From positions 1-52,181 of the forward strand of contig JAICWX010000017.1 in the NCBI GenBank assembly GCA_025934635.1: a stretch of DNA of 52,181 nt, written 5' to 3'. The notes beneath the pieces are model-generated. The model made no database searches. It was not told the DNA's origin and saw nothing but the letters and a program-made list of their open reading frames with translations. This document shows positions 9,295 to 18,842 of the stretch, in pieces; the stretch's first letter is position 1; each line of letters starts with the position of its first letter. Position numbers and translations under genes: made by a program. This DNA comes from Streptosporangiaceae bacterium (GTDB lineage: Bacteria; Actinomycetota; Actinomycetes; Streptosporangiales; Streptosporangiaceae).

Positions 9295-9355
9295 GCCAAT
9301 CCGGCATAGTCGGCGAACCTCGCAACGCCACCAGCATCCAAGAAAGGAAAGTCGC

Positions 9356-10114
9356 ATGTCGCACGCACTGCAATCCCCCTCAATCGAAGTGGCCCCGGGG
9401 ATACACCGGCTCAGCGGTGGAGTTTCCAACTTCTACCTGGTCGAACAGTCCAGCGGCCTCACCCTTGTCGATGCCGGCACGCCAGGGGACTGGCGGTTGT
9501 TCCTGCGAGCGCTCGACGGGCTCGGGCGTCGCCTGGACGATCTGGACGCGGTGGTATTGACCCACGCCCACCCGGACCATGTCGGCTTTGCAGAGCGAGC
9601 GCGCCGCGAGGGACCGGCGAGCGTATGGGTCCACAATGACGACGCGGCGGTAACCCGGGGGGCGAAGATAGGAAAGAGTGACGCCGGCCTGGGCAAGTAC
9701 CTGGCGCGCACGGAGTTCTACCGGACGATGATCTCGCTCTCCCGCCGCAAGGGCGCCAAAATCGTCCCCGTCTTGGAGGTGTCCAGCTTCGCCGACGGGC
9801 ACGTCCTCGACGTCCCGGGCAAACCCCGGGCAGTTCACACCCCCGGGCACACACCAGGCAACGCCGCGCTGTATTTCCAGGACCAGGACCTCGTAATTAG
9901 CGGCGACACCTTGATCACCCACAACCCGCTAACCGGCCGGACCGGGCCCCAGATCATGCCCTCCGGCTTCAATCTCGACACCCGCCAGGCTCTTGACTCG
10001 CTCAGCGCCTTGGAGCACCTCAACGCCGAGATCATCCTCCCAGGGCACGGCGACCCGTGGCACGGGCCGATCAGCAAGGCCGTTCAACTCGCGCGTGCCG
10101 CCGGACCAAGCTGA
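9356..10114 (+). CDS. MBL-fold metallo-hydrolase
   Basis: This 252-residue metallo-beta-lactamase superfamily protein has the metal motif THAHPDH near residues 70-76, a downstream His in HTPGHTPGNAALY, the bridging Asp in ISGDTL and the closing His in LPGHGDPW. It is of the glyoxalase II/lactonase/hydrolase type and binds two metals. GAAAGGAAAG lies 6-8 bases before ATG 9356. It lies 61 bases after the SDR gene on the same strand, so cotranscription is likely. Confidence 0.93.
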   Translation: MSHALQSPSIEVAPGIHRLSGGVSNFYLVEQSSGLTLVDAGTPGDWRLFLRALDGLGRRLDDLDAVVLTHAHPDHVGFAERARREGPASVWVHNDDAAVTRGAKIGKSDAGLGKYLARTEFYRTMISLSRRKGAKIVPVLEVSSFADGHVLDVPGKPRAVHTPGHTPGNAALYFQDQDLVISGDTLITHNPLTGRTGPQIMPSGFNLDTRQALDSLSALEHLNAEIILPGHGDPWHGPISKAVQLARAAGPS

Positions 10115-10275
10115 CGCTCGCCTTCCGATCTCGGCTCTCGAAGGATTCCTATGATGTCGCGAGATACCGCATTGTGCGACTTTCGCAAGCAGACGCCTAT
10201 CGCCGTCGCGCCCGGGTACGTGCTGGAGGGCTGGCGTTGCGTAGTTTTCACGACGGAAGCGGGTGTGCTGGTCTA

Positions 10276-11349
10276 ATGGCAGCCGAAGCGATAACCGATT
10301 CCGGCACGACCGCCTCTCCCAGCGGATTGTCGATGCGCGAGCGGGAGCTGCTGCCCGCAGCCCAAAGCGGGGACGGGGACGCGTTCGGCCGGCTCGTCGA
10401 TCCGCTCCGGCGCGAGCTGCAGGCGCACTGCTACCGGATGCTCGGCTCCTACGCCGACGCGGAAGATGCGCTGCAGGAGACCATGCTTCGGGCCTGGCGT
10501 AGCCTTGCCCGGTTCGAAGGGCGAAGCTCGCTTCGCTCTTGGCTGTACCGGATCGCGACCAACGCCTGCCTGCGCGCGATCGAGCGACGGCCAAAGCGGG
10601 TGCTGCCGATGGACTACGGACCGGCGGCCGATCCGCACGGCGCACGAGGGGGCCCGGTGAACGACCCCGTCTGGCTTGAGCCTTACCCGGACGCGAGCCT
10701 CGGCCTCGAGGGCCCAGCCGGCCCGGACGCCCGCTATGAGCAGCGCGAAAGTATCGAGCTTGCCTTCATCGCGGCACTCCAGCACCTGCCGGCACGCCAG
10801 CGGGCTGTGCTGATCCTCCGCGACGTCCTCGGCTTCTCCGCCCGGGAGACCGCTGCGGTGCTCGAGACGACACCGGCGTCGATCGACAGCGCCCTGCAAC
10901 GAGCGCACAAGTCAGTAGACGAACGGCTCCCCAGCCAGGCGCAGCAGCAGACGCTCCGCCTTCTAGGCGACGACGAGCTGGGCCGGCTCGTCGAGCGCTA
11001 CGTCGCCGCCTGGGAGCGGAACGACATCGACGCCCTCGTCTCGATGCTCGCCCAGGACGCCAGGATCGCGATGCCGCCACGGCCGACCTGGTACAGCGGC
11101 CGTGACCAGGTCGCCGCCTTCATCCGCCGCTACCTGTTCAACGAGCGCACCCGGTGGCGTCTGGTTCCGACCACGGCAAACGGACAGCCTGCAGCCGCTG
11201 CCTATCTCTGGGACGAACAGGCCGGCGCCTTCATGCCTGAAGGCCTGCACGTCCTCACGCTGCACGGCGCCGAGATCGAGGAGATCATGGGCTTCCGCAG
11301 CCCCGAGGTATTCCCCAGCTTCGACCTGCCCGCATCGATCGCCGCCTGA
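10276..11349 (+). CDS. ECF RNA polymerase sigma factor with C-terminal SnoaL-like domain
   Basis: The 357-residue sigma factor starts at ATG 10276 (MAAEAITDSG). Region 2 runs through FGRLVDPLRRELQAHCYRML and DAEDALQETMLRAWRS. Region 4 holds LPARQRAVLILRDVLGFSA and ETAAVLETTPASIDSALQRAHKS. Residues from about 235 form a SnoaL/NTF2-like domain (VERYVAAWERNDIDALVSML, PPRPTWYSGRDQVAAFI). This layout fits the TIGR02960/SigJ-like groups, where the C-terminal domain takes the place of a separate anti-sigma factor. No anti-sigma gene is adjacent. The upstream SDR and MBL genes are candidate targets or partners. Confidence 0.93.
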   Translation: MAAEAITDSGTTASPSGLSMRERELLPAAQSGDGDAFGRLVDPLRRELQAHCYRMLGSYADAEDALQETMLRAWRSLARFEGRSSLRSWLYRIATNACLRAIERRPKRVLPMDYGPAADPHGARGGPVNDPVWLEPYPDASLGLEGPAGPDARYEQRESIELAFIAALQHLPARQRAVLILRDVLGFSARETAAVLETTPASIDSALQRAHKSVDERLPSQAQQQTLRLLGDDELGRLVERYVAAWERNDIDALVSMLAQDARIAMPPRPTWYSGRDQVAAFIRRYLFNERTRWRLVPTTANGQPAAAAYLWDEQAGAFMPEGLHVLTLHGAEIEEIMGFRSPEVFPSFDLPASIAA

Positions 11350-11498
11350 CCACAGCCAGCACGCGCCTCAATTACGTTAAGTCCCTGTCACCCGGGCCGT
11401 TCCCGGGAGGCCGGACCTATGGGGGCCGAGTGCCGGTAGAGGACGTCCTTGAGAACCGACTGCTTCCATTGACCCAGGTCCAGTTCTCGCCACGTCGA

Positions 11499-11521
11499 GC
11501 ACATATTGCCCGCATATGTGC
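11499..11521. promoter_or_regulatory. Perfect inverted repeat in intergenic DNA
   Basis: GCACATAT (11499-11506) and ATATGTGC (11514-11521) are perfect 8-base arms with a 7-base spacer. This AT-rich dyad stands out in GC-rich DNA. It lies 150 bases after the sigma gene and about 425 before the start of the small minus-strand gene, so its target is not obvious. The rest of 11350-11718 shows no recognisable gene. Confidence 0.4.
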
Positions 11522-11718
11522 AGCTCAAGAAAGTCGCTCTCCTGCAAGGGAAAGGTACATAGCGGCGGCAGTGTGCGCGTTCTCCTCGGCCGCCCATGTC
11601 ACTTCGCGTGATGCCGAGATAGGGGACACGGACACTTCTGCGGGTCGGTCTCCTGCTTCCCGGCAGCCTGACTGCACCGCCGGGCCTGGCGACCGGAACG
11701 AGGAACAGCGAGCACAGG

Positions 11719-11946
11719 TCAGGCGCCGGCTGCGGTTCCCTCGTGGCCGAGCTCAGCCTCTAGTTCTGCAGCGCACAGGTCGAGCTGCTCGGCGCGTACC
11801 TGGTTCAGTGCTGAATCGATGTGCGTGCCGAGCCGGTTAGTGATGCTATTTCCGGGGGCAGCGTCATTGGCCTCGGCTTCGGCGCGGTACGCGGCGGCTT
11901 CGGCGCGCCACTTGGCAGCGAGGCCGGCTGCGGTCCTGATACCCAT
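11719..11946 (-). CDS. Small hypothetical protein, 75 residues
   Basis: From ATG 11946, with GGAAGGA 8 bases upstream, the product is a short helical, Ala/Glu-rich protein (LAAKWRAEAAAYRAEAEAND, then NSITNRLGTHIDSALNQV, ending in ELEAELGHEG). The well-placed ribosome site and the compositional bias support a real gene. No domain is recognised; a coiled-coil or helical bundle is likely. Longer starts upstream would add only low-complexity sequence. Confidence 0.55.
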   Translation of the reverse strand: MGIRTAAGLAAKWRAEAAAYRAEAEANDAAPGNSITNRLGTHIDSALNQVRAEQLDLCAAELEAELGHEGTAAGA

Positions 11947-12232
11947 AATGCTGATCCTTCCGGCAATTCGGACATAGCCCATCGCCAGGCTAGCCGGACC
12001 GGGCCCCAAACAGCCCCGGTTAGGGCGCGGCCGGTCTGGCCAGCCACAGATCGCGCAGGTCGGCGAGCCGTACACCCGTCAACCGGCGTCTGTGCCAAGT
12101 CAGGTCATAATGCCCGTTACAGGAGCGGTCCCGGATGGCAGGCTTCGAACGGATTTCCACCATTACGGCGGTTCCGGGTTGGGAGTGCCGGCCGGACGTG
12201 GGTGACGGACGGTAAGCGGACAGCCTTCATGC

Positions 12233-12691
12233 TCACGCGCCAGCTAGCTGCACGATCTCCGCGACCACATCGGCGAGCGGCCTGGTGGTCCGGATCTCAT
12301 GGGTGGCGGCCTTGCGCAGCAGCGGCTCGACGGCCTGCAGGTCATCCAGGACGCGCGCCAGTTCGCCGGGCGCCTTGCCGAATGAGTTAACCGTCCGCGA
12401 GGCGAGCCGCCCCGCCAGGACCCCGGCTGGGGCGCTGAGCAAGATGATCAGGTCGAAGCGCGGGTGGAACCGGACCTGGTTCTCCTCGCAGCCGGCGACG
12501 AACAGCACGTCGCCGTCCTCGGTGTCCAGGAGCTGGCCGATCGCGTCCTCCCGCCACCGCTGGCGGCCGTCGGGCAGGGATTCGCACCATCCGTCGTCGG
12601 TATCGACGGCCCTGAACCCGCAGGCGCCCAGCGCGCGGATGACGCTGGACTTGCCAGTACCCGACATCCCGGTCAGCAGCACCCGCTTCAC
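12233..12691 (-). CDS. P-loop kinase-like protein (AAA/shikimate-kinase fold)
   Basis: The 152-residue product from GTG 12691 opens VKRVLLTGMSGTGKSS, a Walker A motif right at the N-terminus. The family-specific stretches VDTDDGWCESLPDGRQRW, DVLFVAGCEENQVRFHP and IILLSAPAGVLAGRL follow, then TRPLADVVAEIV near the end. Proteins of this type are widespread in actinomycetes as stand-alone nucleoside- or small-molecule-kinase-like ATPases of unknown substrate. The frame is open upstream to 12814, but similarity starts at this GTG. Confidence 0.85.
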   Translation of the reverse strand: MKRVLLTGMSGTGKSSVIRALGACGFRAVDTDDGWCESLPDGRQRWREDAIGQLLDTEDGDVLFVAGCEENQVRFHPRFDLIILLSAPAGVLAGRLASRTVNSFGKAPGELARVLDDLQAVEPLLRKAATHEIRTTRPLADVVAEIVQLAGA

Positions 12692-13452
12692 GGCCGCGAT
12701 CCTACGACCGCATTGACATGCCGGCCAGCCAGGACATCCAATTCCGGAGCACCTCGACCGGTCAACCTCCTGCCGATAGCCGCCGCGTCGGCCGCGGACC
12801 CAGCCCGCCGACAATAGCGATGAATCACGACACCGAGTGTTGGGTCACTCTCGAACGCGGGTAACCAGACCTGCCGAATATTTGCTGCTTGTGAAGAATC
12901 GGGCTGCCATCGGCGTTCCGCGCATAACTTCCCGATCTGCTGAGCAGAACATAGCCTGGTTCGATCGGTAACTCGCTCAGGCCCTGCAGGCTGAGCCTGG
13001 GCACTTTCACTGCCGGGCTTCATCCGGTCGGCCGCATGGCCGAGTACTCCGGCTACCGCCGGGTCAAGGAGCATTTCGCTGTTGGTGCGCTCCCTGGTAC
13101 CCGGCCTGACGGCATTGGATAGTGGGCTCCTTCCGCACGGGCCGGTATTGGGCGGTCACTGAGAGAGCGCGGTCAGGATGGGCACCCTAAGCGCACAGAT
13201 CAGCTTTCACGGAGTGACGTGGAAAGCGCGTCCCGGCGGCTTGTGACTGCTACTATTATCGCACTCCAGGATCGTCCCGATCTCATCATGGATTTGCCGC
13301 ATTTCCCCAGCGGTGATCCACATGGTGGAACCGCCGAGGCGGATGCGTCCCGCCACTCTTCCAGTTCGCTCTCCCGCAAGCGCAGGCAAGCGGCTTATGC
13401 GACTTTTTGGAAGCGGGGGCACCGAGCGGACGCATCGGTGCCCCGGCCCGGC
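12692..13452. other. Intergenic stretch of about 760 bases
   Basis: No intact gene recognised. On the minus strand near 13220-13320 the frame reads STMWITAGEMRQIHDEIGTI, which faintly recalls the last helix of ArsR-type regulators, but there is no HTH upstream of it. Composition is mixed, with AT-richer patches near 12830-12960 and 13240-13300. Confidence 0.4.
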
Positions 13453-15066
13453 TCAGTTATGTGGCGGGAATGGCTTGACGGTCTGCTGGCAGACGGTGCC
13501 CGCGGGTGGGAGTTGCCCGGTGAGCAGGTAACGGATTTCGTAGTTGCTCGCGCATGTGCTGGGGTTGAAGAACTCCGTGTGCCCGAAGCCATTCACGGTG
13601 AGCAGCCTGGCGCGGGCCAGATCACGTGCCATCGCGACCGAGTTCGGGTATGCGGTGACTGGGTCACCGGTGTTGCCGATCACGAGGATCTGGTCGGCAG
13701 TGGGCCGATTCCACGGGCCGTCGTACTGGTCACGGTCAGTATGGCGCGGCCACCCGCCGCACATGGCTTCGACCCAGACTTCCTGGGGGCCGAATCCCCC
13801 GGAGCGGGCACGGGCGAACCGGGCGGCTGCTACGTAGCTGGCGAAGCCACGCGGGTCGTGGGTGTCCGCGCAGATGACCGCGTAACCTTGCTCCAGGCCG
13901 CTGTAGGGTGCGGCGGCGGACGGCCTCGTGGCCGCAGGGACGAAGGGCCCGCCGAGCGGGCGGGCCGGCCCGGCAGCCACGGGGTGGTGGTTGGGCGGGC
14001 TCGCGTGCTGGGACACGGCCCAGATCTGCTGCAGTTCCGTGGCGACCGGCTGCCATCCCACGACGTCGGTTGGCGGAACGAACTGGAACAGCACGGGATA
14101 GGTCACCTGCTGACCGTTGACGGTCACCGGGTGGTGCATCAGCCGCTGCTCCAGGGTGGCGAATTTCGCGCGGGTCGCGGCCGGGTTGCCCGCGGAGAAG
14201 GCGCAGGCTGACGTGGGCTGGTTGCCGCACAGGGTCAGGAACGACCGGTTCTCGGCCGCCGCTGCCAGGTCATCCGGCTCGCGGATGAAGGCAGGCAGCG
14301 TTCCGCCGCTCGTCCATTCGGCTGGGTTGAGATTGCCATCGAGGACCATGTGACCGACCGTTGATGGGAACAGGTTGGCATAGATCGCGCCAAGTCCGGT
14401 GGCGTAGGACAGGCCGAGGTAGTTGAGCCGGGGCGCGCCGACCGCCTGGCGCAGCAGGTTCATGTCCCTGGCCACGTCTGTGCTGGTGTCGTGGTCGAGC
14501 AGCGGGCCGGCGGTGCGGGCACATTGCGCGCCGAATTTTTCATAGGTGCGCTCGAAGGTGGCGGTCTGCTGGGCGCCCACCGGGAACCGCGGGAACGGCA
14601 TGACCGGGCGAAGCAGCCGGTTCTCGGCCGTTTCAGAGGAGAAGCAGCGGATTGGCGTGCTGAACCCGAAACCACGTGGGTCGAAATCGATGATGTTGAA
14701 TTGCTGGCGCAAGGCCGCGGGAATGCCGCGGAAGTCGGCGAGGAAGGGCAGGATCTGCTCGTTGGGGCCGCCGCCGTTGACGAACAGGGTCGGAGGCCGT
14801 TTGGCCGTCTTGGCAGCGCGGTGCATGACGACCGCGAGGTTGATGAGCTTGCCACGGGGATGGCCGTAGTCGAGCGGTATCTGGGCGGTGGCGCACTGGA
14901 AGCCGTTATGGCAAGCGTGCCAGTGCAGCACTGGTACCCGCGGGCCGGCCGGTGGCCGGTCGGCGGCCTGTGGTGAGGCGACGGCCGACGCCAATGGGGC
15001 GGCCGCTAGCGTGGCGCCGGCCAGGATGAGCGCGGCGATGCGGCGCAGGGGGCGGATTTTGGGCAT
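13453..15066 (-). CDS. Secreted alpha/beta hydrolase, tripeptidyl aminopeptidase (TAP)-like
   Basis: The 537-residue exported hydrolase has a signal peptide at 1-30 (basic RPLRR, hydrophobic core, ASAVASP) and then WHACHNGFQCATAQIPLDY, typical of the SlpD/TAP family. The oxyanion stretch is GGGPNEQ, and the nucleophile is Ser220 in GLSYATG. The C-terminal TAP-like domain contains the Asp in GNTGDPVT and the His in GFGHTEF. Cysteine pairs fit an extracellular protein. AAGGA lies 8 bases before ATG 15066. It is 88 bases downstream of the ABC permease on the same strand and may be the last gene of that unit. Likely role: releasing di- or tripeptides from peptides outside the cell. Confidence 0.92.
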   Translation of the reverse strand: MPKIRPLRRIAALILAGATLAAAPLASAVASPQAADRPPAGPRVPVLHWHACHNGFQCATAQIPLDYGHPRGKLINLAVVMHRAAKTAKRPPTLFVNGGGPNEQILPFLADFRGIPAALRQQFNIIDFDPRGFGFSTPIRCFSSETAENRLLRPVMPFPRFPVGAQQTATFERTYEKFGAQCARTAGPLLDHDTSTDVARDMNLLRQAVGAPRLNYLGLSYATGLGAIYANLFPSTVGHMVLDGNLNPAEWTSGGTLPAFIREPDDLAAAAENRSFLTLCGNQPTSACAFSAGNPAATRAKFATLEQRLMHHPVTVNGQQVTYPVLFQFVPPTDVVGWQPVATELQQIWAVSQHASPPNHHPVAAGPARPLGGPFVPAATRPSAAAPYSGLEQGYAVICADTHDPRGFASYVAAARFARARSGGFGPQEVWVEAMCGGWPRHTDRDQYDGPWNRPTADQILVIGNTGDPVTAYPNSVAMARDLARARLLTVNGFGHTEFFNPSTCASNYEIRYLLTGQLPPAGTVCQQTVKPFPPHN

Positions 15067-15154
15067 GTCGTTATTCCTTTCGTGGGGAGACTCATGTGGC
15101 AGGGCAGGGTTCAGCCCGGCAGCGGCTCAGGCCGCTGCGCAGGTCAGGGAAAGG

Positions 15155-17521
15155 TCACTCGTAGCGCAGCGCCACGACCGGCTGGATTCTGGTGGCGCGC
15201 CGTAGCGGGGGCCGGATGGCAAGCAGGGTGATCGCCGTCGTCACTCCGAGCCCGGCGGGCGCGCTGAGCAGCGGGAACACCACGGGGACGGGGACATTGA
15301 TGTCGTGGGAGATGAAGAGCAGCACGAGGCGGGCGATGAGGATAGCCAGCGGCACGCCGAGCGCCCAGCCGGCCGCCGCCAGCATGATGGCCTCGGCCCC
15401 GAAGACTCTGCGGACCTGCCGCGTCCTGGCGCCCAGGCAGCGGAGCACGCCGACCTCGCGGGTTCGCTCGATGACGCTCATGGTCAGGGCATTGACCAGG
15501 CCGATCAGGGTGATCGCCACCACGAGCAGGCCGAGCACGTCGATGAGCACGATGATCGCACTGGTCTGGGACTGGTTACCGGCTTCCTGCGCGCTCAGGC
15601 TCTGCGAGGTGACCGGATAGCCGGCGGCTGCCAGCCGGTCCCGCACCGCGGTGGATACCCGGTCAACGCTGGCCGGCTGGGTGCTTGCGGTGGTCAGCCA
15701 CAGCACGTTGCTGGCCATGCTGTTCAGGTGCTGCAGCACGGCGAGCGGGAAGTAGATGTCAGCGCCGGCGTTGACCTCGCCGGTATCGATCCCGATCACG
15801 CGGAACCGCCGTGGACCTGCCGGGGTGCCGAGCGTGAGCACCTGGCCGACATGGGCGCCCGCAGTCCGGGCAGCGGCAGGACCGAGCACGACCGGCGGCA
15901 CGTGAGCGTGGGAGTCCGCGCCGACGAACCACCGGCCGGCGCTGAGCCGGTACGCGTACAGCGGCCGGGCGGTGAGGCCCCATGACGCGAAACTTGTACC
16001 GCGGTAGGTGACCTGGCCCTCCACCAGCGGCTCGACCCTGGTGACTCCTGGCGTGGCGGCGGCGACAGCTTCGGCGCGCTTCCCCAGGGCCGAGCCGTAC
16101 ATCGCATTGACTTCGATGGTGTACCGGAAGTTGCCGTAACCCGTGCTGACGAAGGCGGCGACTGACTGCCCCCCGGCGAACAGCGCGATGGCCAGGCCGG
16201 TCGCGACCGCGATCTGGGCGACAGTCGCCGCGCTGCGGCGCTTGTTCCGCAAGATGTTGCGCATGCCCATCCTTGCCGTTCCGGGCAGCAGCTGGCTGCG
16301 CCCGGCCAGCCGCTCCAGCCGCCCGGCGCCGAACCCGGGAGCGCCGCGGCCGGCGAGTGTCTGCGCTATGGGCCGGCGCTGGGCCCGGCGCAGTCCCGGC
16401 AGCGAAGCCACCACCGTGAGAGCTGGGCTGAGCCCCAGGCTTGCCACGACAACTGGGACCGAGATCGCGAAGCCGGCCTTCAGGTCGTAGAGGCTGGAGG
16501 CGAAGTAGCTCGTAAGCAGGTAGGCGAGCACGATCCCAAGCCCCGTGCCAAGTACCGCACCGATCGCGCCGAGTAGCCCGGCCGCGCGCAGCACGATGCC
16601 CGCGATCTGGGCTCGCCGGCCGCCGAGCGACTTGAGTATGGCGATCTCGGCTGACTGCTCGACGACAAGCGTGTTCATCGTGGAGAAGATCAGGAACAGG
16701 GCGCTGAGCAGCGCAAGCACCGTGATGACGTAGAGAATCGACACGATCTGGCGGAATCCGCCCCGGTCGGGCCAGTCACCCGCGGCGCGCGTCACCGGGA
16801 GGGTCACGAACGGTTCGGCTCCGGTCTGCGATTTGAGGTAGCCGCGGATCGCGGCGATGGCCGCCGTTTCCGTGGCCGGGGTGTTGTCGTGGAGCCGGAA
16901 GGCCAGGTGGTTGACGCCGCGCATGCGCGCCAGCGATCGGACGGTAGCCTCGCTGCCGTAGAACACCGGGCCGCCGCCGCTGTTCGCGCTGGGGCTCGTG
17001 GCCAGGCCGTGTGCGGTCCCATTGACGCGCAGGTAGGCCTGGGCACCGGTCGCGGTGCGGACGGCTACGCGGTCGCCGGCCGACGTCGTCATCCCCGTCA
17101 CCGCGTTGTTGCCCGCGTCGGCAAGGAGCTGACCGGGTGACGCCGGTGCAGTCCCCGTCAGCAATTGCACGGCGTCGACTGGCTGGGATGCGAAGTCCAG
17201 TCCCCAGATCGTCGCGTCCTGCCGCTGGCCGTCCGCCGTTACCTGGGCCGGAAGCTCGACGCTGGCGGCGAAGGCCGCCACGTTCCGCAGATGCCCCAAG
17301 GCGTGCAGTTGCGCCCGGCTGAGCGCAAGATCTCGGGTCGTCACTGCGATGTCGTAGAGCCTGGCAGCTTTTACCTGCTGCACCATCACGCCGTCCATCA
17401 GGCCGGGAATAGCCGCGATGGCCAGGCTGGACAAGGCCAGGGTGAGCGTGAGCACCGTCAGCACGGCACGCACCTTGTGCCGCGCCAGATCCCCGGCCGC
17501 CTTACGCCCGACCGCGCTCAT
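15155..17521 (-). CDS. ABC transporter permease with two FtsX domains
   Basis: The 788-residue permease starts at ATG 17521. An N-terminal helix (VRAVLTVLTLTLALSSLAIAA) is followed by a MacB-like periplasmic domain and then a first FtsX domain with three helices (IVSILYVITVLALLSALFLI, EIAILKSLGGRRAQI). A second copy follows an internal helix near 450 (GMRNILRNKRRSAATVAQIA), with EVGVLRCLGARTRQVRRVF in the last quarter. The C-terminus TRIQPVVALRYE is typical. The start overlaps the stop of the ATPase gene (TGATG). Such MacB/LolCDE-like exporters move lipoproteins, peptides or drugs, or drive cell-wall hydrolases. Confidence 0.95.
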   Translation of the reverse strand: MSAVGRKAAGDLARHKVRAVLTVLTLTLALSSLAIAAIPGLMDGVMVQQVKAARLYDIAVTTRDLALSRAQLHALGHLRNVAAFAASVELPAQVTADGQRQDATIWGLDFASQPVDAVQLLTGTAPASPGQLLADAGNNAVTGMTTSAGDRVAVRTATGAQAYLRVNGTAHGLATSPSANSGGGPVFYGSEATVRSLARMRGVNHLAFRLHDNTPATETAAIAAIRGYLKSQTGAEPFVTLPVTRAAGDWPDRGGFRQIVSILYVITVLALLSALFLIFSTMNTLVVEQSAEIAILKSLGGRRAQIAGIVLRAAGLLGAIGAVLGTGLGIVLAYLLTSYFASSLYDLKAGFAISVPVVVASLGLSPALTVVASLPGLRRAQRRPIAQTLAGRGAPGFGAGRLERLAGRSQLLPGTARMGMRNILRNKRRSAATVAQIAVATGLAIALFAGGQSVAAFVSTGYGNFRYTIEVNAMYGSALGKRAEAVAAATPGVTRVEPLVEGQVTYRGTSFASWGLTARPLYAYRLSAGRWFVGADSHAHVPPVVLGPAAARTAGAHVGQVLTLGTPAGPRRFRVIGIDTGEVNAGADIYFPLAVLQHLNSMASNVLWLTTASTQPASVDRVSTAVRDRLAAAGYPVTSQSLSAQEAGNQSQTSAIIVLIDVLGLLVVAITLIGLVNALTMSVIERTREVGVLRCLGARTRQVRRVFGAEAIMLAAAGWALGVPLAILIARLVLLFISHDINVPVPVVFPLLSAPAGLGVTTAITLLAIRPPLRRATRIQPVVALRYE

Positions 17522-18237
17522 CAGGCACGCTCCGGAGAGAGAAGGCTTTCTGGGCCTGCTTGGGTGGCCTCGTCGACCATCCGGCCATCTCGCAGGAACA
17601 CCACCCGATCGGCCCAGGCCGCGTGCCTCACATCGTGGGTCACCATCATCACCGCGCAGCCCTCGGCGCACTGCTGCGTGAGCAGTGTCATCACTGTTTC
17701 GCCGCTAAGCGAGTCGAGTGCACCCGTCGGCTCGTCGGCGAGCAGCAATGACCGGCCGCCGGCCACCGACCTGGCAATCGCCACCCGCTGCTGCTCGCCG
17801 CCGGACAGCCGGTCGGGGAACCGGTCGGCCACTGCCAGCAGCCCGACGGACTTGAGCAGGCTTCTGGCGGTTGACATGGCCTTCCGTGGCCGCACTCCGT
17901 CAAGCTCTAGCGGCAGGGCTACGTTCTCCGCTGCGGTCAGCGACCCGAGCAGGTTGAAGTGCTGGAACACGAAGCCGATCTGATGCCTGAGCGCGTGCGC
18001 CCGGCTGGCCGCGTTCATGCTGGCCATGTCACGGCCGCCGAGCAGCACCCGGCCAGAGGTCGGCTGGTCCAGCCCGCCAGCGAGATGCAGCAGCGTTGAC
18101 TTGCCCGAGCCGCTCGGCCCCATGATTGCGACGAATTCTCCAGGCCCGACTCGCAGCGATACCTCGTCCAGAGCGGCCACGCGCACTTCTCCCGCCCCGT
18201 AGATCTTGCTGGCCCGGTCGATCTCGAGAATTGCCAT
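17521..18237 (-). CDS. ABC transporter ATP-binding protein (MacB/LolD type)
   Basis: The 238-residue ATPase from ATG 18237 has Walker A GPSGSGKST near 42-50, Q-loop FVFQHFNLL, ABC signature LSGGEQQRVAIARS, Walker B LLLADEPTGALD and switch His in MVTHDVRHA. The layout matches ATPases serving FtsX permeases. It overlaps PadR upstream and the permease downstream by one base each (TGATG), so the three genes are translationally coupled. Confidence 0.97.
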   Translation of the reverse strand: MAILEIDRASKIYGAGEVRVAALDEVSLRVGPGEFVAIMGPSGSGKSTLLHLAGGLDQPTSGRVLLGGRDMASMNAASRAHALRHQIGFVFQHFNLLGSLTAAENVALPLELDGVRPRKAMSTARSLLKSVGLLAVADRFPDRLSGGEQQRVAIARSVAGGRSLLLADEPTGALDSLSGETVMTLLTQQCAEGCAVMMVTHDVRHAAWADRVVFLRDGRMVDEATQAGPESLLSPERA

Positions 18238-18833
18238 CAGATACTCCGTCCTGGCAGCGGTTGCTGCTGTACCGGTCCCTCCGGCACCTGAGCGCCCGAA
18301 CCGGTGCGCTGGCCGGGTTCCGCCTGCCTGGCTGCGATCCGCGCCTCGCACAGGTCGAGCCACCGGGCCTCGGATTCGGCCTGGAACACGAAGGCGTCCA
18401 GCATCAGCACCCAGGCAAGGTCGCCGTTAGCCTCGGCACCGGCTTTCATCCGGGTGAACGCCTGTAGCGACCTAACCGTGGCGACGCGCTGGCGCTGCAC
18501 GACCTCTGACACCACTTCAAGGCCCGACCGCATCGCCATCACCAGCTTGATCGCGAGTTCCTGCCGGGGCACCACCTCCCGCGCGACCGGGGTGCCGAAC
18601 CACCGGTGCAACTCCGCCCGGCCCGCCTCGGTGATCGCATACGTCCGCTGGCCCTCGGTGTCGGCCACGGAAGTGGCCAGGCCATCACGCTCCAGGCGCC
18701 CAAGCGTCGTATAGACCTGGCCGACGTTAAGCGGCCAAACATCACCTGTTGCCGCCTCGAACTCGGTCTTCAGCCCGTAGCCATGCATCGGGCCGGCGCC
18801 CAGGATGGCGAGCAGACTATGCCGAACTGACAT
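18237..18833 (-). CDS. PadR-family transcriptional regulator
   Basis: The 198-residue regulator has a PadR winged helix at the N-terminus (SVRHSLLAILGAGPMHGYGL, then VYTTLGRLERDGLA and RTYAITEAGRAELHRW). A helical Vir_C_2-type dimerisation tail follows. ATG 18833 is preferred because GGGAG lies 5 bases upstream; an in-frame ATG at 18845 lies inside the putative operator. It is first gene of the PadR-ATPase-permease operon and probably represses it, relieved by a ligand that the transporter handles. Confidence 0.93.
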   Translation of the reverse strand: MSVRHSLLAILGAGPMHGYGLKTEFEAATGDVWPLNVGQVYTTLGRLERDGLATSVADTEGQRTYAITEAGRAELHRWFGTPVAREVVPRQELAIKLVMAMRSGLEVVSEVVQRQRVATVRSLQAFTRMKAGAEANGDLAWVLMLDAFVFQAESEARWLDLCEARIAARQAEPGQRTGSGAQVPEGPVQQQPLPGRSI

Positions 18834-18842
18834 CGACACTCC

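Noticed and set aside
13207..13422. Minus-strand frame with an ArsR-like last helix
   Set aside because: Only about 20 residues resemble the family, and no DNA-binding region is present.
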